Numbered from the stretch's first letter, positions 7,923-16,843 are shown. The stretch: 64,000 bases of DNA from Bog-473 sp963717455 (GCA_963717455.1 OY970336.1:5456001-5520000), one strand, 5' to 3'. Notes: generated from the letters alone by a model not told the origin. A program made the numbers and translations.

Positions 7923-8921
7923 GTGACGGCGCTGCCCTCTCCGCCCTCGGATCCCGTCGACGCGCCCCCGGCGAGACGGCCCGGCTCCATCCGGCGCACC
8001 TCGACGGTGCAGATGTCCTGGCCGGGCGGCCTTGGCACCCCCGACCTGTACCTCCAGGGTCGGGCCCGCGACCTGTTCACGCCGATGCGCGGCGCTCCCC
8101 ACGTCCTGGCGGCCGCAGACCTCACCGCGGTCACCGGGCGCGAGCGCGACATCCAGAGCATCGACGCCGATCCGCCCGTCGCTGGGCTGGAGCGCCTCGT
8201 CGGCGTCCGCGCTGGCTCCGGCCTGCGCGGCGCCATCGCACGGGAGCTGCCCGAGGAGGTCGAGGGCGGGACGCCCCTGTACCTCCTCCTTGACGACCTG
8301 GGCGGGGCGACGTTGATCGCCGGGTACACCTACTTCCGCTGGGCCGACGTCTTTCCCGAGATGCGCCGCCGCATCGAGAACGGTCCGCAGCGCGTCATGC
8401 AGGGCACCTGCTCTGGGTTCCGCCCCGGATCGATCGCGCTCAAGGACGATGGGACTCTGTCGCATGTCCGGCAGAACACGGCACGCACCGCGTCGCTGGT
8501 GGATCCGTCCGACCCGATCGGCTGGCACGAACTGCACGAGCATCCGGTGATCGGCATGCGCCGCGCCCGGCGCATCGACGTCTGGGCGAACGAGGGGCTC
8601 ATCGAGGTCGACGCCTGGTTCCGCGACAGCGTGTGGGCGCCCGAAGGGCACGAAGAGGCTATTCACGAGTACCAGATCCTGGGCTCGGCCGACCTCTCGA
8701 CGGGGACGCTCGCGTCGGTGCACGCCGTTCCCCGGGTGTTGCCCTATGCCGAGTGCCCAGGGGCCGCACCGAACGCCGCCCGGATGGCGGGAACAGACCT
8801 GCGTGCACTCCGCACGAAGGTGCTCGAGCAGATCCGCGCCACCGACTGCTGCACGCACCTGAACGACGGGCTGCGCTCGCTCGCCGAGGTGCCGGTGCTC
8901 GCTGCCTCGCTGTCGTCCTAG
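7923..8921 (+). CDS. DUF2889 family protein
   Basis: A 332-residue protein whose C-terminal half shows the DUF2889 layout: DVWANEGLIEVDAWFRDS in the middle and the diagnostic CCTHLNDGLRSL near the end (about residue 310). DUF2889 proteins are of unknown function and often sit beside thiolases and acyl-CoA genes. The GTG start at 7923 is preceded closely by GGGAGGA. The next gene, a thiolase, begins 26 bp downstream behind its own GGAAGGA site, so the two share a transcript. Nothing suggests membrane location. Confidence 0.75.
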   Translation: MTALPSPPSDPVDAPPARRPGSIRRTSTVQMSWPGGLGTPDLYLQGRARDLFTPMRGAPHVLAAADLTAVTGRERDIQSIDADPPVAGLERLVGVRAGSGLRGAIARELPEEVEGGTPLYLLLDDLGGATLIAGYTYFRWADVFPEMRRRIENGPQRVMQGTCSGFRPGSIALKDDGTLSHVRQNTARTASLVDPSDPIGWHELHEHPVIGMRRARRIDVWANEGLIEVDAWFRDSVWAPEGHEEAIHEYQILGSADLSTGTLASVHAVPRVLPYAECPGAAPNAARMAGTDLRALRTKVLEQIRATDCCTHLNDGLRSLAEVPVLAASLSS

Positions 8922-8947
8922 CCGGATCGAAGGAAGGACCTTCTCGT

Positions 8948-10168
8948 ATGCCCGAGACGCTCAAGGACAAGACCGCCATCGTCGGCATCGGAGCCACGCC
9001 GTACTACAAGAGGGGCGAGTCGCTGCCCCAGACCGAGCTCGAGCTGGCCTGCAAGGCGATCCTCGGCGCGCTCGACGATGCCGGCCTCACGATCAAGGAC
9101 CTCGACGGGTTCACCATCTACTCGAGCTCGTGCGACCCGGCCCAGGTGGCCTCTGTCCTCGGCGTGCCCGAGGTGAGGTTCGCCGCCTCACTCACGTCCG
9201 GCGGAGGGGGCTCGGCCGGCTCCCTCGGATTGGCCGCCGCGGCCATCGCGTCAGGGCAGGCCGAGGTGTGCGTGACCCTGATGACGCTGCAGCAGGCCAA
9301 GCGCCGGCTCGGTGGCAGTGCCGTCGATGGCGGGGGGCCTGGGCTCGGTGGCGGCGGCGGCAGCCCCTACGGAAGCGGCGGCGTGCCCAACTACGCGGCC
9401 TTCATCGCCGGCGCAGGTCTGATGGCGCCCGGGCACAGCTTCGCCCTGCTGACACGACGGCACATGGAGCTCTACGGGACCACGCGCGAGCACCTGGCCG
9501 AGGTGTGCATCTCGCAGCGCGAGAACGCCATCCGGCGCCCGACCGCCATCCGCACGGACCCGCTCACGCTCGACGAGTACTTCAGCGCACGGATGATCAG
9601 CGACCCGCTGTGCCTCTTCGATTACACGATGGAGACCGACGGCGCGGTGGCCGCCGTCGTGACCTCGGCGGAGCGGGCCAGGGACCTGCGCCAGAAGCCC
9701 GTCTACATCGGTGGCACTGCACACGGCGGCGCCGGCCGCTGGGGGTCGGCCATCTTCACCTACTTCCAGATGCCCGACGAGTACTTCGCCTCGTCGGGAA
9801 ACCGGCCGGTGGCCAAGCGGATGTACGAGATGGCGGGCATGGGCCCCGAGGACGTCGACGTCGCGCTGTTCTACGACCACTTCTCCCCGATGGTGATCAT
9901 GCAGCTCGAGGACTACGGCTTCTGCCCGATCGGCGAGGGTGGCCCGTTCGTGGCGGACGGGAACATCCGCTGGAAGGGTGGCTCCATCCCCGTCAACACA
10001 CACGGGGGGCACCTCTCCGAGGCCTACATCATCGGCATGACGCACATCCGCGAAGCGGTCGAGCAACTGCGCGGCATGGCGGTGAACCAGGTCGACGACG
10101 CCGAGGTGGCCGTGGTCACCGGCGGGCCTTCCGGATTGCCGGTCAGCGGCACCCTGCTGCACAACTGA
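8948..10168 (+). CDS. Thiolase-fold lipid-transfer-like protein (Ltp2/SCP2-thiolase type)
   Basis: A 406-residue thiolase-superfamily protein starting KTAIVGIGATPYYKRG, a standard N-terminal strand. It lacks the normal thiolase catalytic-Cys context: the equivalent region runs FTIYSSSCDPAQVASVLG. A Gly-rich loop (GGGPGLGGGGGSPYGSGG) lies near residue 135. The C-terminal motif NTHGGHLSEAY is typical of Ltp-type thiolases that need a DUF35 partner. In steroid degradation such pairs (Ltp2 with a ChsH2-type DUF35) act as retro-aldolases cutting a side-chain thioester. The next gene is exactly a DUF35 protein, supporting that pairing. Substrate is inferred, not shown. Confidence 0.85.
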   Translation: MPETLKDKTAIVGIGATPYYKRGESLPQTELELACKAILGALDDAGLTIKDLDGFTIYSSSCDPAQVASVLGVPEVRFAASLTSGGGGSAGSLGLAAAAIASGQAEVCVTLMTLQQAKRRLGGSAVDGGGPGLGGGGGSPYGSGGVPNYAAFIAGAGLMAPGHSFALLTRRHMELYGTTREHLAEVCISQRENAIRRPTAIRTDPLTLDEYFSARMISDPLCLFDYTMETDGAVAAVVTSAERARDLRQKPVYIGGTAHGGAGRWGSAIFTYFQMPDEYFASSGNRPVAKRMYEMAGMGPEDVDVALFYDHFSPMVIMQLEDYGFCPIGEGGPFVADGNIRWKGGSIPVNTHGGHLSEAYIIGMTHIREAVEQLRGMAVNQVDDAEVAVVTGGPSGLPVSGTLLHN

Positions 10169-10199
10169 TCGCCATGACGAGAGCAAGGAACCGACAACG

Positions 10200-10640
10200 A
10201 TGACCGATCTCACGCAGGGGACCTTCCCCGCCATGATGAAGGACCCGTTCGCCGACGAGCTGACCCAGCCCTTCTGGGACGCGGCCACCGAGGGCCGGCT
10301 CGCCGCCCCGAAGTGCACCCGGTGCGGCACCTTCGTCCTGCCGCCACAACCGTTCTGCTTCGAGTGCCAGAGCCAGGCGTTCGAGTGGGTCGACCTGCCC
10401 GGCACCGGCACCATCTACACCTACACGGTGGTACGGCACCCGCTGGCTCCGCAGCTGGCCGGAGTCGTGCCGTACGTGTCGGGTGTGATCGAGCTGGACG
10501 GGACCCAGGGGGCGGGCGCGCGGATGCTGCTCAACATCACCGACGCTGACCCCGACACCGTCAAGATCGGCGACAGGGTGCAGATCTGGTTCGACAAGGT
10601 CAGCGACACCTTCCCCCTGCCCCGGGCACGGATGGCCTGA
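10200..10640 (+). CDS. DUF35 zinc-ribbon/OB-fold protein, thiolase partner
   Basis: A 146-residue protein. The zinc ribbon CTRCGTFVLPPQPFCFEC (about residues 38-55) supplies four cysteines, followed by an OB-fold (VDLPGTGTIYTYTVVRHPL to IGDRVQIWF). DUF35 proteins dock onto thiolase-fold partners and can bind acyl-CoA or stabilise the active site. It follows the Ltp-like thiolase by 31 bp and precedes a TetR regulator by 7 bp, forming one transcript. The same two-gene theme recurs at 30966-32594. Confidence 0.85.
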   Translation: MTDLTQGTFPAMMKDPFADELTQPFWDAATEGRLAAPKCTRCGTFVLPPQPFCFECQSQAFEWVDLPGTGTIYTYTVVRHPLAPQLAGVVPYVSGVIELDGTQGAGARMLLNITDADPDTVKIGDRVQIWFDKVSDTFPLPRARMA

Positions 10641-10647
10641 GGCCGGC

Positions 10648-11289
10648 GTGGGAGGGTCCAAGGCAGTGCCGGCAACTCGGGCCGGGCGTCCCCGGCGCTT
10701 CGAGGCCGAGGACGAGCTGCGCATCCTGCTCGATGCCGCGCTCGCCGTCATGGAGCGCAACGGGTACGTCGATGCGGCGGTGGCCGACATCCTGCGCGAG
10801 GCCGACCTGTCGACGCGCTCCTTCTACCGCCACTTCGAGTCCAAGGACCAGCTGCTGTGCGCGCTCTACCGCCGGGAGGCCGAGGCAGCGGCGGCACGCC
10901 TTCAGGCGAAGGTCGACGCGGCCCCCGACCCCCGGGCCGCGCTCGACGCCTGGATCGACGAGATCCTCAGCTTCGGCCACCACCGGACCAAGGCCGCCCG
11001 GGTGGCGGTGCTGGGGTCGCCCGGCGCCATGCGGGCCGAGGGGTACGCCGAGGAGACGCGTCGGGCCGCCACGCTCCTGATGGTGCCGCTGCAGACCCTG
11101 CTCGCGGCAGGTGTGGCCGACGGCTCGTTCGCCCTGGCCGATCCTGCCGCCGACGCGCCGCTGGTGCAGTCCGTGGTCTGGGCGGCCGCCGGGCTCAACC
11201 CGACGAGGGAGAAGCTCCCGCGGGCCGAGGCCTCACGACAGGTGCGCTCGTTCTGCGAGCGGGCTCTGGGAGTGCCCCCCGAGGGCTGA
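10648..11289 (+). CDS. TetR family transcriptional regulator
   Basis: A 213-residue regulator. The helix-turn-helix covers about residues 25-65, with AVADILREADLSTRSFYRHFESKDQLL, a canonical TetR recognition helix. The remainder is the variable helical ligand domain. Two GTG starts are plausible: 10648, and 10666, which has GGGAGGG 9 nt upstream; the first six residues are therefore uncertain. It is the last gene of the DUF2889/thiolase/DUF35 operon and probably controls it, an inference from position. Confidence 0.85.
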   Translation: MGGSKAVPATRAGRPRRFEAEDELRILLDAALAVMERNGYVDAAVADILREADLSTRSFYRHFESKDQLLCALYRREAEAAAARLQAKVDAAPDPRAALDAWIDEILSFGHHRTKAARVAVLGSPGAMRAEGYAEETRRAATLLMVPLQTLLAAGVADGSFALADPAADAPLVQSVVWAAAGLNPTREKLPRAEASRQVRSFCERALGVPPEG

Positions 11290-11333
11290 CCCGCCCGACT
11301 GCCGGACCGCCCGGCCGCCCGGCCGCCCGACCG

Positions 11334-12425
11334 TCAGCCGGCCCGGGCCTTGTCCGTCAGCGACCACAGCGTCGGCTCGCCGTCCACGACCCCGACGGTG
11401 CCCTCGATCTCGAGCACCCGCAGGTGCGACACCGTCTCGCCCACCGCAGCACGGCGCATGAAGCCCGCGATGTCGTCCCAGGGCCGCGACCACTTCATAT
11501 GCGATGCGATGTACCAGGCGGTCTGCGGCCCCTCGCGCAGGATCGCCACCACCTCGGCGAAGCGGTCCCGGTGGTGCTGTCGCAGCTCCTCGAGCCGGGT
11601 GTGGAGGTCCTCGAACCGGTACTCGTGCGCCGGCAGGACCTCGTTGACCTGGTAGGGCTCGAGCTTGTCGAGCGACTGCAGGAAGTCACCCAGCGGGTTC
11701 GCCCCGGCCTGGGGGTGGAACGGGATGTTCGGGGTGATGCGGGGCAGGACGTGGTCGCCCGAGAGCATCAGCTCGTGGCGGGACTCGTAGAAGCACAGGT
11801 GTCCCGGCGAGTGCCCCGGCGTCCAGATGGCCTTGAGGTCCCACCCCGGGACCTCGGGCCGTGCCCCGTCCTCGAGCAGCACGTCGGGGACCACCGGATC
11901 GACGAGGGACCGCACCGGCATAGCCGCGTTGCGCAGCGGCTCGAGCTCCTCCGCCGGCGCTCCCATCTTGCGCAACGCCGCGGCGACGCGGTCGAGCAGG
12001 TCGTCGGGCTCGTCGTAGCGGTCGTGGATGAGCTCGGCGTCGGCGGGGTGCAGCGAGATCCACGCGCCCGACGCCTCGCGGATCCTCCCGGCCAGCCCGT
12101 AGTGGTCGGGGTGGATGTGGGTGACCATGACGCCCTGGACGTCGGCGATGTCGCAGCCCGCCTCCAGCATGCCGCTCTGCAGCGCGCCGAACGCGTCATC
12201 GGTGTTCCAGCCGGCGTCCATGAGATACGGCCCACGGTCCGTCTCGAAGAGGTAGACGAGGACGTAGCGCAACGAGTTGTTGGGCAGTGGCACCGGGATG
12301 CTCCACAGGCCGGGCCGGACCTTCTCGACGCCGGGGAAGGGGTCGTTGGCCGCGGCGGCGCCCCGGGCCCGCTGCGCGTGCGGCGGGCCCGGGTGGGGAT
12401 GGGCGTGGCGCGACGTCGAGGTCAC
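11334..12425 (-). CDS. Metallo-beta-lactamase-fold hydrolase with C-terminal helical domain
   Basis: A 363-residue MBL-fold protein. The metal motif THIHPDHYGLAG (HxHxDH) lies near residue 105, GHSPGHLCFY near 215 and SGDHVLPRI near 235, the expected ligand order. The C-terminal 90 residues (YRFEDLHTRLEEL to VSHLRVLEIEG) form the winged-helix-like tail seen in LACTB2-type hydrolases. The GTG start overlaps the preceding ACAD stop by 4 bp (12422-12425), fixing the start despite a long open frame upstream. Hydrolysis of a thioester or lactone at the end of this acyl-CoA pathway is likely, but the substrate is not visible. Confidence 0.85.
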   Translation of the reverse strand: MTSTSRHAHPHPGPPHAQRARGAAAANDPFPGVEKVRPGLWSIPVPLPNNSLRYVLVYLFETDRGPYLMDAGWNTDDAFGALQSGMLEAGCDIADVQGVMVTHIHPDHYGLAGRIREASGAWISLHPADAELIHDRYDEPDDLLDRVAAALRKMGAPAEELEPLRNAAMPVRSLVDPVVPDVLLEDGARPEVPGWDLKAIWTPGHSPGHLCFYESRHELMLSGDHVLPRITPNIPFHPQAGANPLGDFLQSLDKLEPYQVNEVLPAHEYRFEDLHTRLEELRQHHRDRFAEVVAILREGPQTAWYIASHMKWSRPWDDIAGFMRRAAVGETVSHLRVLEIEGTVGVVDGEPTLWSLTDKARAG

Positions 12426-13612
12426 GACTGGCCCCGTGGCTCCCGGGGGAGACCCAGGCCGCGTTCGGCGATCAGGTTGCGCATGATCTCGTTCGATCCT
12501 CCTGCGATGGTCCAGGCACGAGCGTAAAGGAAGGCGTCCTGCCAGCGCCCATCCTCGAACGCCAGCTCGTCGCCCTCGGCCACCATGGACCGGGCACCCT
12601 GGAGGGCCAGCGCCGCCTCGTCGATCTCGAGGTTCAGCTCGCTGAACCAGATCTTGGCCATCGGGGCGTCGGCCGGCGTGATCTGCCCGCAGGCCGCCCT
12701 GGTGGCCATGCGTTGTCCCAGGTGGCGCTGGATGCGGGCCCGGGCGGCGAGCGCGCCGATCTGCTGGCGTACCGCGTTGTCCTCGATGGCGGGGCGGCCA
12801 CCTCGGTTGTTCCGCCGGGCCACCTCCACGAGGCGGGTCACCGGATCGAGGCCACCCCCGGCGCCCCCCACGCTCGAGCGCTCCTCGGCCAGGGAGGCGC
12901 CGGCCACCCGCCAGCCCTCCCCCGGTGTCCCGATCATGTTGGCCGCCGGGACGCGCACCTCGTCGAAGAACACCTCGTTGAAGTCGGTGGTGCCCGTCAT
13001 CTCGCGCAGGGGACGGACGTCGACGCCCGTGCTGCGCATGTCGAGGATGAAGGCGGAGATGCCGGCCGGGCCGTCTACCGGCTCCGTGCGCGCCAGCAGG
13101 TAGCCGTAGTCGGACCACTGGGCCCACGTGCTCCACACCTTCTGGCCCACCACGACGAAGTCACCTCCGTCTCGGATGGCCCGGGTCTGCAGCGAGGTGA
13201 GGTCGCTCCCGGCGTCAGGCTCGCTGAAGAGCTGGGTCCAGATGTGGTCGCCCCGCGCGATGGGTGGCAGGTGGGCGATGCGTTGCTCGTCGGTGCCGAA
13301 GTGCTTGAGCGCCCCGGCGACGAGCGGGTTGCCGAGCACGTGGGGAATGCCGGCCGCGCCGAGCTCCTGCTCGAGGATGCGCTGCTCGTGAGGATCGCCG
13401 ACCTCGGTCGAGAAGCGGTCGAGCCGGTAGCCGGCGTCGTACAGCGCGCGCGTGTAGGAGCGCAGCCGCTCCACGTCGGCCGCGCTGTCGGGCACGCGCA
13501 GGCCCGTTCGCTGCTTCCACTCCAGCACCGGTCTGTGCTCGGCGATGAAGGCACGCAGCGTGGCGCGGTACTCGTCGTACTCGGCCGGGATGGGCGCGAC
13601 GATCACGTCCAT
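12422..13612 (-). CDS. Acyl-CoA dehydrogenase, large-type subunit of a probable heteromer
   Basis: A 396-residue ACAD. Flavin-domain motifs WTQLFSEPDAGSDLTS and VGQKVWSTWAQWSDYG are near 125-155. The C-terminus reads WTIAGGSNEIMRNLIAERG, where GGSNE replaces the YEGTSE catalytic Glu of homomeric ACADs. Actinobacterial steroid-degrading ACADs (ChsE type) work as alpha2beta2 enzymes made by adjacent genes, and the next upstream gene is indeed a second, shorter ACAD 4 bp away. ATG 13612 lies just after that gene's stop. The operon order is ligase, ACAD, ACAD, MBL hydrolase. Confidence 0.85.
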   Translation of the reverse strand: MDVIVAPIPAEYDEYRATLRAFIAEHRPVLEWKQRTGLRVPDSAADVERLRSYTRALYDAGYRLDRFSTEVGDPHEQRILEQELGAAGIPHVLGNPLVAGALKHFGTDEQRIAHLPPIARGDHIWTQLFSEPDAGSDLTSLQTRAIRDGGDFVVVGQKVWSTWAQWSDYGYLLARTEPVDGPAGISAFILDMRSTGVDVRPLREMTGTTDFNEVFFDEVRVPAANMIGTPGEGWRVAGASLAEERSSVGGAGGGLDPVTRLVEVARRNNRGGRPAIEDNAVRQQIGALAARARIQRHLGQRMATRAACGQITPADAPMAKIWFSELNLEIDEAALALQGARSMVAEGDELAFEDGRWQDAFLYARAWTIAGGSNEIMRNLIAERGLGLPREPRGQS

Positions 13613-13616
13613 GGGC

Positions 13617-14759
13617 TCACCGGCTGTCGCTTTGCGTCGCGGCCTCGAACAGGGCGGTGAGCCGCTCGCGGTGCCAGGCCCCGTCGCCGTAGAGCACCTG
13701 GTTGACCTTGGCCCGGCGCACGAAGAGGTGGACGTCGTGCTCCCAGGTGAACCCGATTCCACCGTGCAGCTGGAGTGCCTCGCCGCTGAGATGCGCGAAC
13801 GCGTCGTCGACGTACGCGCCCGCCGTCGCGACGGCCTCCGCCGCGTCGGGGAGGCCGTCACACACCGCGAGCGCGGCGTAGTGGGCGGCGGCGCGCATCC
13901 CCTCGAGCTCCATCAGCAGGTTCGCCAGGCGGTGCTTGAGCGCTTGGAAGCTGCCGATGGTGCGTCCGAACTGCACGCGCTTCTTGGCGTAGTCGACCGT
14001 CGCCGCAAGGAGCCGGTCGGCGGCGCCGACCGACTCGGCCGCCTGCAGGACCGCGGCCACAGAGAGGCAGCGTTCGACGACGTCCCAGCCGCCGGCCAAC
14101 TCCGCGTGGGAGGGCGCCGCGACCCCGTCGAAGCGGACCTCGCCGAAGCGGCGGGTCAGGTCGAGGCCGGTGAGCGCCCGGTCGGACAGGCCCGCCGAGG
14201 GGCGCGGCACCAGCAGGTTGACGGTGCCGTCGCCCTGCGCCTCCGCGGCCGTGACGAGGAGCAGGGTGGCGTCGCCCGCGGCGTGGACGTAGCGGGCCAC
14301 GCCGTCGAGCAGCCAGCCGTCGCCGGTCCGCGTCGCCGACACCTCGACGGCGGCGCGCTCGGGCGACCCGTCCCCGCTCAGGCACCAGGCGCACGTCGCC
14401 TCGCCTCGCGCGATGCGCGGCAGGTGCTCCTTGCCCTGCACCTCCGTGCCGAAGCGGGCGACGGCGTCGGCCACAAGGTTGCCCGGCACGAACGGCCCGG
14501 GGTTGAGCTCACGCCCCAGCTCCTCGGCCAGGACGACGAGGTCCACCAGGGGCTGGTCGGTGACGCTACCGCCCTCGTGCTCGGCGGGGACGAGCATGGC
14601 GGTCCAGCCGAGCTCCGCTCCCCGGCGCCAGACGTCGGGGTCGAAGAGGTCGGGCTCCTCCATGGAGCGCCGCACCTCGGCGAGCGGCTGGTGCTCGGTG
14701 AGGAAGCGGCGCGTCGTCGAGCGCAGCAACTCCTGGTCTTCGCCGAACCCGAAATCCAT
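13617..14759 (-). CDS. Acyl-CoA dehydrogenase, partner subunit
   Basis: A 380-residue ACAD-fold protein starting MDFGFGEDQELLRSTTRRFL. It has the helix KKRVQFGRTIGSFQALKHRLAN (about residues 260-280) and near the C-terminus LQLHGGIGFTWEHDVHLFVRRAK, typical of the smaller subunit in heteromeric ACADs. The mid-domain is less conserved (CAWCLSGDGSPER). The gene stop is 4 bp from the next ACAD start, so both are translated together. The pair should carry out alpha,beta-dehydrogenation of the acyl-CoA made by the ligase upstream; identity of the acid is unknown. Confidence 0.85.
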   Translation of the reverse strand: MDFGFGEDQELLRSTTRRFLTEHQPLAEVRRSMEEPDLFDPDVWRRGAELGWTAMLVPAEHEGGSVTDQPLVDLVVLAEELGRELNPGPFVPGNLVADAVARFGTEVQGKEHLPRIARGEATCAWCLSGDGSPERAAVEVSATRTGDGWLLDGVARYVHAAGDATLLLVTAAEAQGDGTVNLLVPRPSAGLSDRALTGLDLTRRFGEVRFDGVAAPSHAELAGGWDVVERCLSVAAVLQAAESVGAADRLLAATVDYAKKRVQFGRTIGSFQALKHRLANLLMELEGMRAAAHYAALAVCDGLPDAAEAVATAGAYVDDAFAHLSGEALQLHGGIGFTWEHDVHLFVRRAKVNQVLYGDGAWHRERLTALFEAATQSDSR

Positions 14760-14785
14760 GGCCTAGCGCAGTCCTCCCGTACGCA

Positions 14786-16354
14786 TCACACGCTGCGCTC
14801 GGCCGCGGCCCAGTACTCGTCGCGCAAGAGACGCTTGTAGAGCTTGCCACCGTCGGTGCGCGGCAGGTGCTCGCGGAAGTCGACGCTGCGGGGGCACTTG
14901 TAGCGGGCGATCCGCTCCTGGCAGTAGGCGATCAGCTCCGCCGCGAGCTCCTCACCGGGTTCGGTGCCGTCGACCACCTCGACGACCGCCTTGACCTGTT
15001 CGCCCCATTCGGTGTCGGGGATCCCGATGACGGCGACGTCGGCCACGGCAGGGTGCTCGGACAGGACGCCCTCCACCTCCGCCGGGTAGATGTTGACGCC
15101 GCCGCTGATGATCATGTCCTTGGCGCGGTCGTTGATGAAGAGGTAGCCGTCCTCGTCCATGTAGCCGACGTCACCCAGGGTGAAGGCGTTGCCCCTGCTC
15201 ACCGAGGCGGTCAGCGCGGGGTCGCCCTTGTAGGCGAACGACGCACCGCGCTCGGGTTCCAGGTAGACGTGGCCGACCTCGCGGCGCGGCAGCTCCTTCC
15301 CGTTCTCGTCGAGGATCTTCACCTTCATGCCGGCCACCGAGCGGCCCACCGTGCCCGGCTTCTCCAGCCAGCGGTAGGGCTTGGCGATGGTGGCCGCGCC
15401 CTCCATCCCGCCGTAGGTCTCCCAGATGACCGGTCCCCACCACTCCATCATCTGCCTCTTGACCTCGAGCGGGCACGGGGCGGCGGAGTGGACGACGACC
15501 TCCAGGCTGGAGAGGTCGTACCTGTCCTTTACTTCTTGGGGCAGGCGCAGGAGGCGGACGAACTGGGTCGGCACCATGTAGGCGGTGGTGACCCGGTACC
15601 GCTCGATGGCAGCCAGCGTCTGCTCGGGGTCGAACTTGCCGAGGATGGCGACTGCCTGGCCGACGTTCAGCGCTGCGAGGTAGAAGCCCTGGCAGCCACC
15701 GTGATGCATGCCGGCGGACACCAGGTGCACCCCGGTGAAGGGCTTGAATTGGAAGGCATGACCGAAGCTCTTCATGGCGTCGGCCGCCGCGGTCGGGTCC
15801 ACCTTCGGTGGTCGCGCCCGGACGACCGCCTTGGGCTGGCCGGTCGTGCCCGAGGAGTAGGTGATCGGGAGGCCCAGTCGGCGGTCGCGGGGCTCGGTGG
15901 TCGGCTGGCCTTCGACGAGCCTCTCGTCGCGCGTGAAGCCCGGCAGTTCCCCACCGACCGCGATCCGGTGTGCGATGGAGCCGGTGCCCGCCATCTGGTC
16001 CACCCGGTCCGCGAAGTCGGCGTGCACGACGATCGCCGCCGCTTCCGAGTGGTCGATGATGCGCTGGATCTCCGCGCCCGAGAGCGCCGGGTTCAGCGCG
16101 ATGGACTGGAAACCACCCTCTTGTGCGGCCAACTGCCAGTACAGCATGTCGACGTCGTTGGGCAACGCGTAGGCGAAGATGTCGCCCGCGCCCAGGCCTT
16201 GTGCCCGCAGGCCGTGGACCAGTTGGTGGGCGCGCCCGGCGACCTCGCCGAACGTCAGGGTGACATCGCTCGGGCAGGCCACGACGGCCGGCAGATCCGG
16301 ATGCTGGTCGGCGATGTACCAGAATCCGAGCCGCTGGTCCCAGGGATGCTGCAT
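14786..16354 (-). CDS. Fatty-acid/aromatic-acid CoA ligase (AMP-binding, FadD-like)
   Basis: A 522-residue adenylate-forming enzyme. The P-loop ITYSSGTTGQPKAVV is near residue 175, the acyl-pocket segment VIWETYGGMEGA near 300, the adenylate motif FTLGDVGYMDEDGYLFIND near 400, the hinge AKDMIISGGVNIYPAEVE follows, and the catalytic Lys lies in PRTDGGKLYKR near the end. It forms acyl-CoA from a free acid with ATP. ATG 16354 has no Shine-Dalgarno but lies 9 bp after a TATACT box, so the mRNA may be leaderless. It heads the operon with the two ACADs and the MBL hydrolase and is divergent from the HAD gene. Confidence 0.85.
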   Translation of the reverse strand: MQHPWDQRLGFWYIADQHPDLPAVVACPSDVTLTFGEVAGRAHQLVHGLRAQGLGAGDIFAYALPNDVDMLYWQLAAQEGGFQSIALNPALSGAEIQRIIDHSEAAAIVVHADFADRVDQMAGTGSIAHRIAVGGELPGFTRDERLVEGQPTTEPRDRRLGLPITYSSGTTGQPKAVVRARPPKVDPTAAADAMKSFGHAFQFKPFTGVHLVSAGMHHGGCQGFYLAALNVGQAVAILGKFDPEQTLAAIERYRVTTAYMVPTQFVRLLRLPQEVKDRYDLSSLEVVVHSAAPCPLEVKRQMMEWWGPVIWETYGGMEGAATIAKPYRWLEKPGTVGRSVAGMKVKILDENGKELPRREVGHVYLEPERGASFAYKGDPALTASVSRGNAFTLGDVGYMDEDGYLFINDRAKDMIISGGVNIYPAEVEGVLSEHPAVADVAVIGIPDTEWGEQVKAVVEVVDGTEPGEELAAELIAYCQERIARYKCPRSVDFREHLPRTDGGKLYKRLLRDEYWAAAERSV

Positions 16355-16375
16355 CGGGAATAGAGTATACCAATA
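16355..16375. promoter_or_regulatory. Compact divergent promoter between CoA ligase and HAD gene
   Basis: Only 21 bp separate the two opposing ATG codons. On the minus strand TATACT occupies 16369-16364, placing transcription start at or very near the ligase ATG. The 12-mer AGAGTATACCAA differs by one base from AGAGTATACTAA at 4999-5010 before the MaoC operon, so the two may share a regulator or sigma factor. Confidence 0.55.
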
Positions 16376-16843
16376 ATGTCTTCCGCCCCCTCCCACCAGG
16401 AGGATCCGGTGGCGGCCGATGCGCTGGCCGCGGTGGACTGCTGGGTCTTCGACGTCGACGGCTGCCTGGTCGACTCGCTGACAGGGACGTCGCTGCGACC
16501 CGGGGCCCGGGAGTTGCTCGAGCACCTGGGCGGCGCCGGCCACGTCATCCTGTGGAGCGCAGGCGGCGGCGCCTACGCCCGGTCCCGGGCCGAGCAGTTC
16601 GCACTGGACGGCCACGTCAGCGGCTACTTCCCCAAGGTGGGCCGCGATGACGACGGCTGCTACCTGACCGGGCACCTCCCGGTCGACGTGGCGCGCGTCG
16701 TCTTCGTCGACGACCGACCGGAGGACCTGGCCCCAGATCTCGAGGTGCTCGCGGTGTCGCCCTACCTTTTTGACGATCCGCACGATCACGGACTCGAGCC
16801 GGTGGCCCGGCGGGCCGGGTTGCCCCGCCCCGCCCCCCGATAG
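16376..16843 (+). CDS. HAD-superfamily hydrolase
   Basis: A 155-residue small HAD protein without a large cap domain. Motif I is CWVFDVDGCLVDSL (nucleophile Asp near residue 25), motif II VILWSAGGGAYA (Ser near 61), and the acidic motif IV VVFVDDRPEDLAPD (near 110). Such minimal HADs are phosphatases or related; the substrate is unknown. It is divergent from the CoA ligase with only 21 bp between start codons, implying leaderless or very short 5' ends for both. Confidence 0.75.
   Translation: MSSAPSHQEDPVAADALAAVDCWVFDVDGCLVDSLTGTSLRPGARELLEHLGGAGHVILWSAGGGAYARSRAEQFALDGHVSGYFPKVGRDDDGCYLTGHLPVDVARVVFVDDRPEDLAPDLEVLAVSPYLFDDPHDHGLEPVARRAGLPRPAPR

Noticed and set aside
10857..12527. A 556-residue plus-strand frame across the TetR and MBL genes
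   Set aside because: Highly Arg/Gly/Pro-rich and fully overlaps two well-supported genes.
12426..13136. Long upstream extension of the MBL hydrolase frame
   Set aside because: It runs through the ACAD gene in another frame and is Arg/Gly-rich. The GTGA overlap at 12422-12425 gives the natural start.
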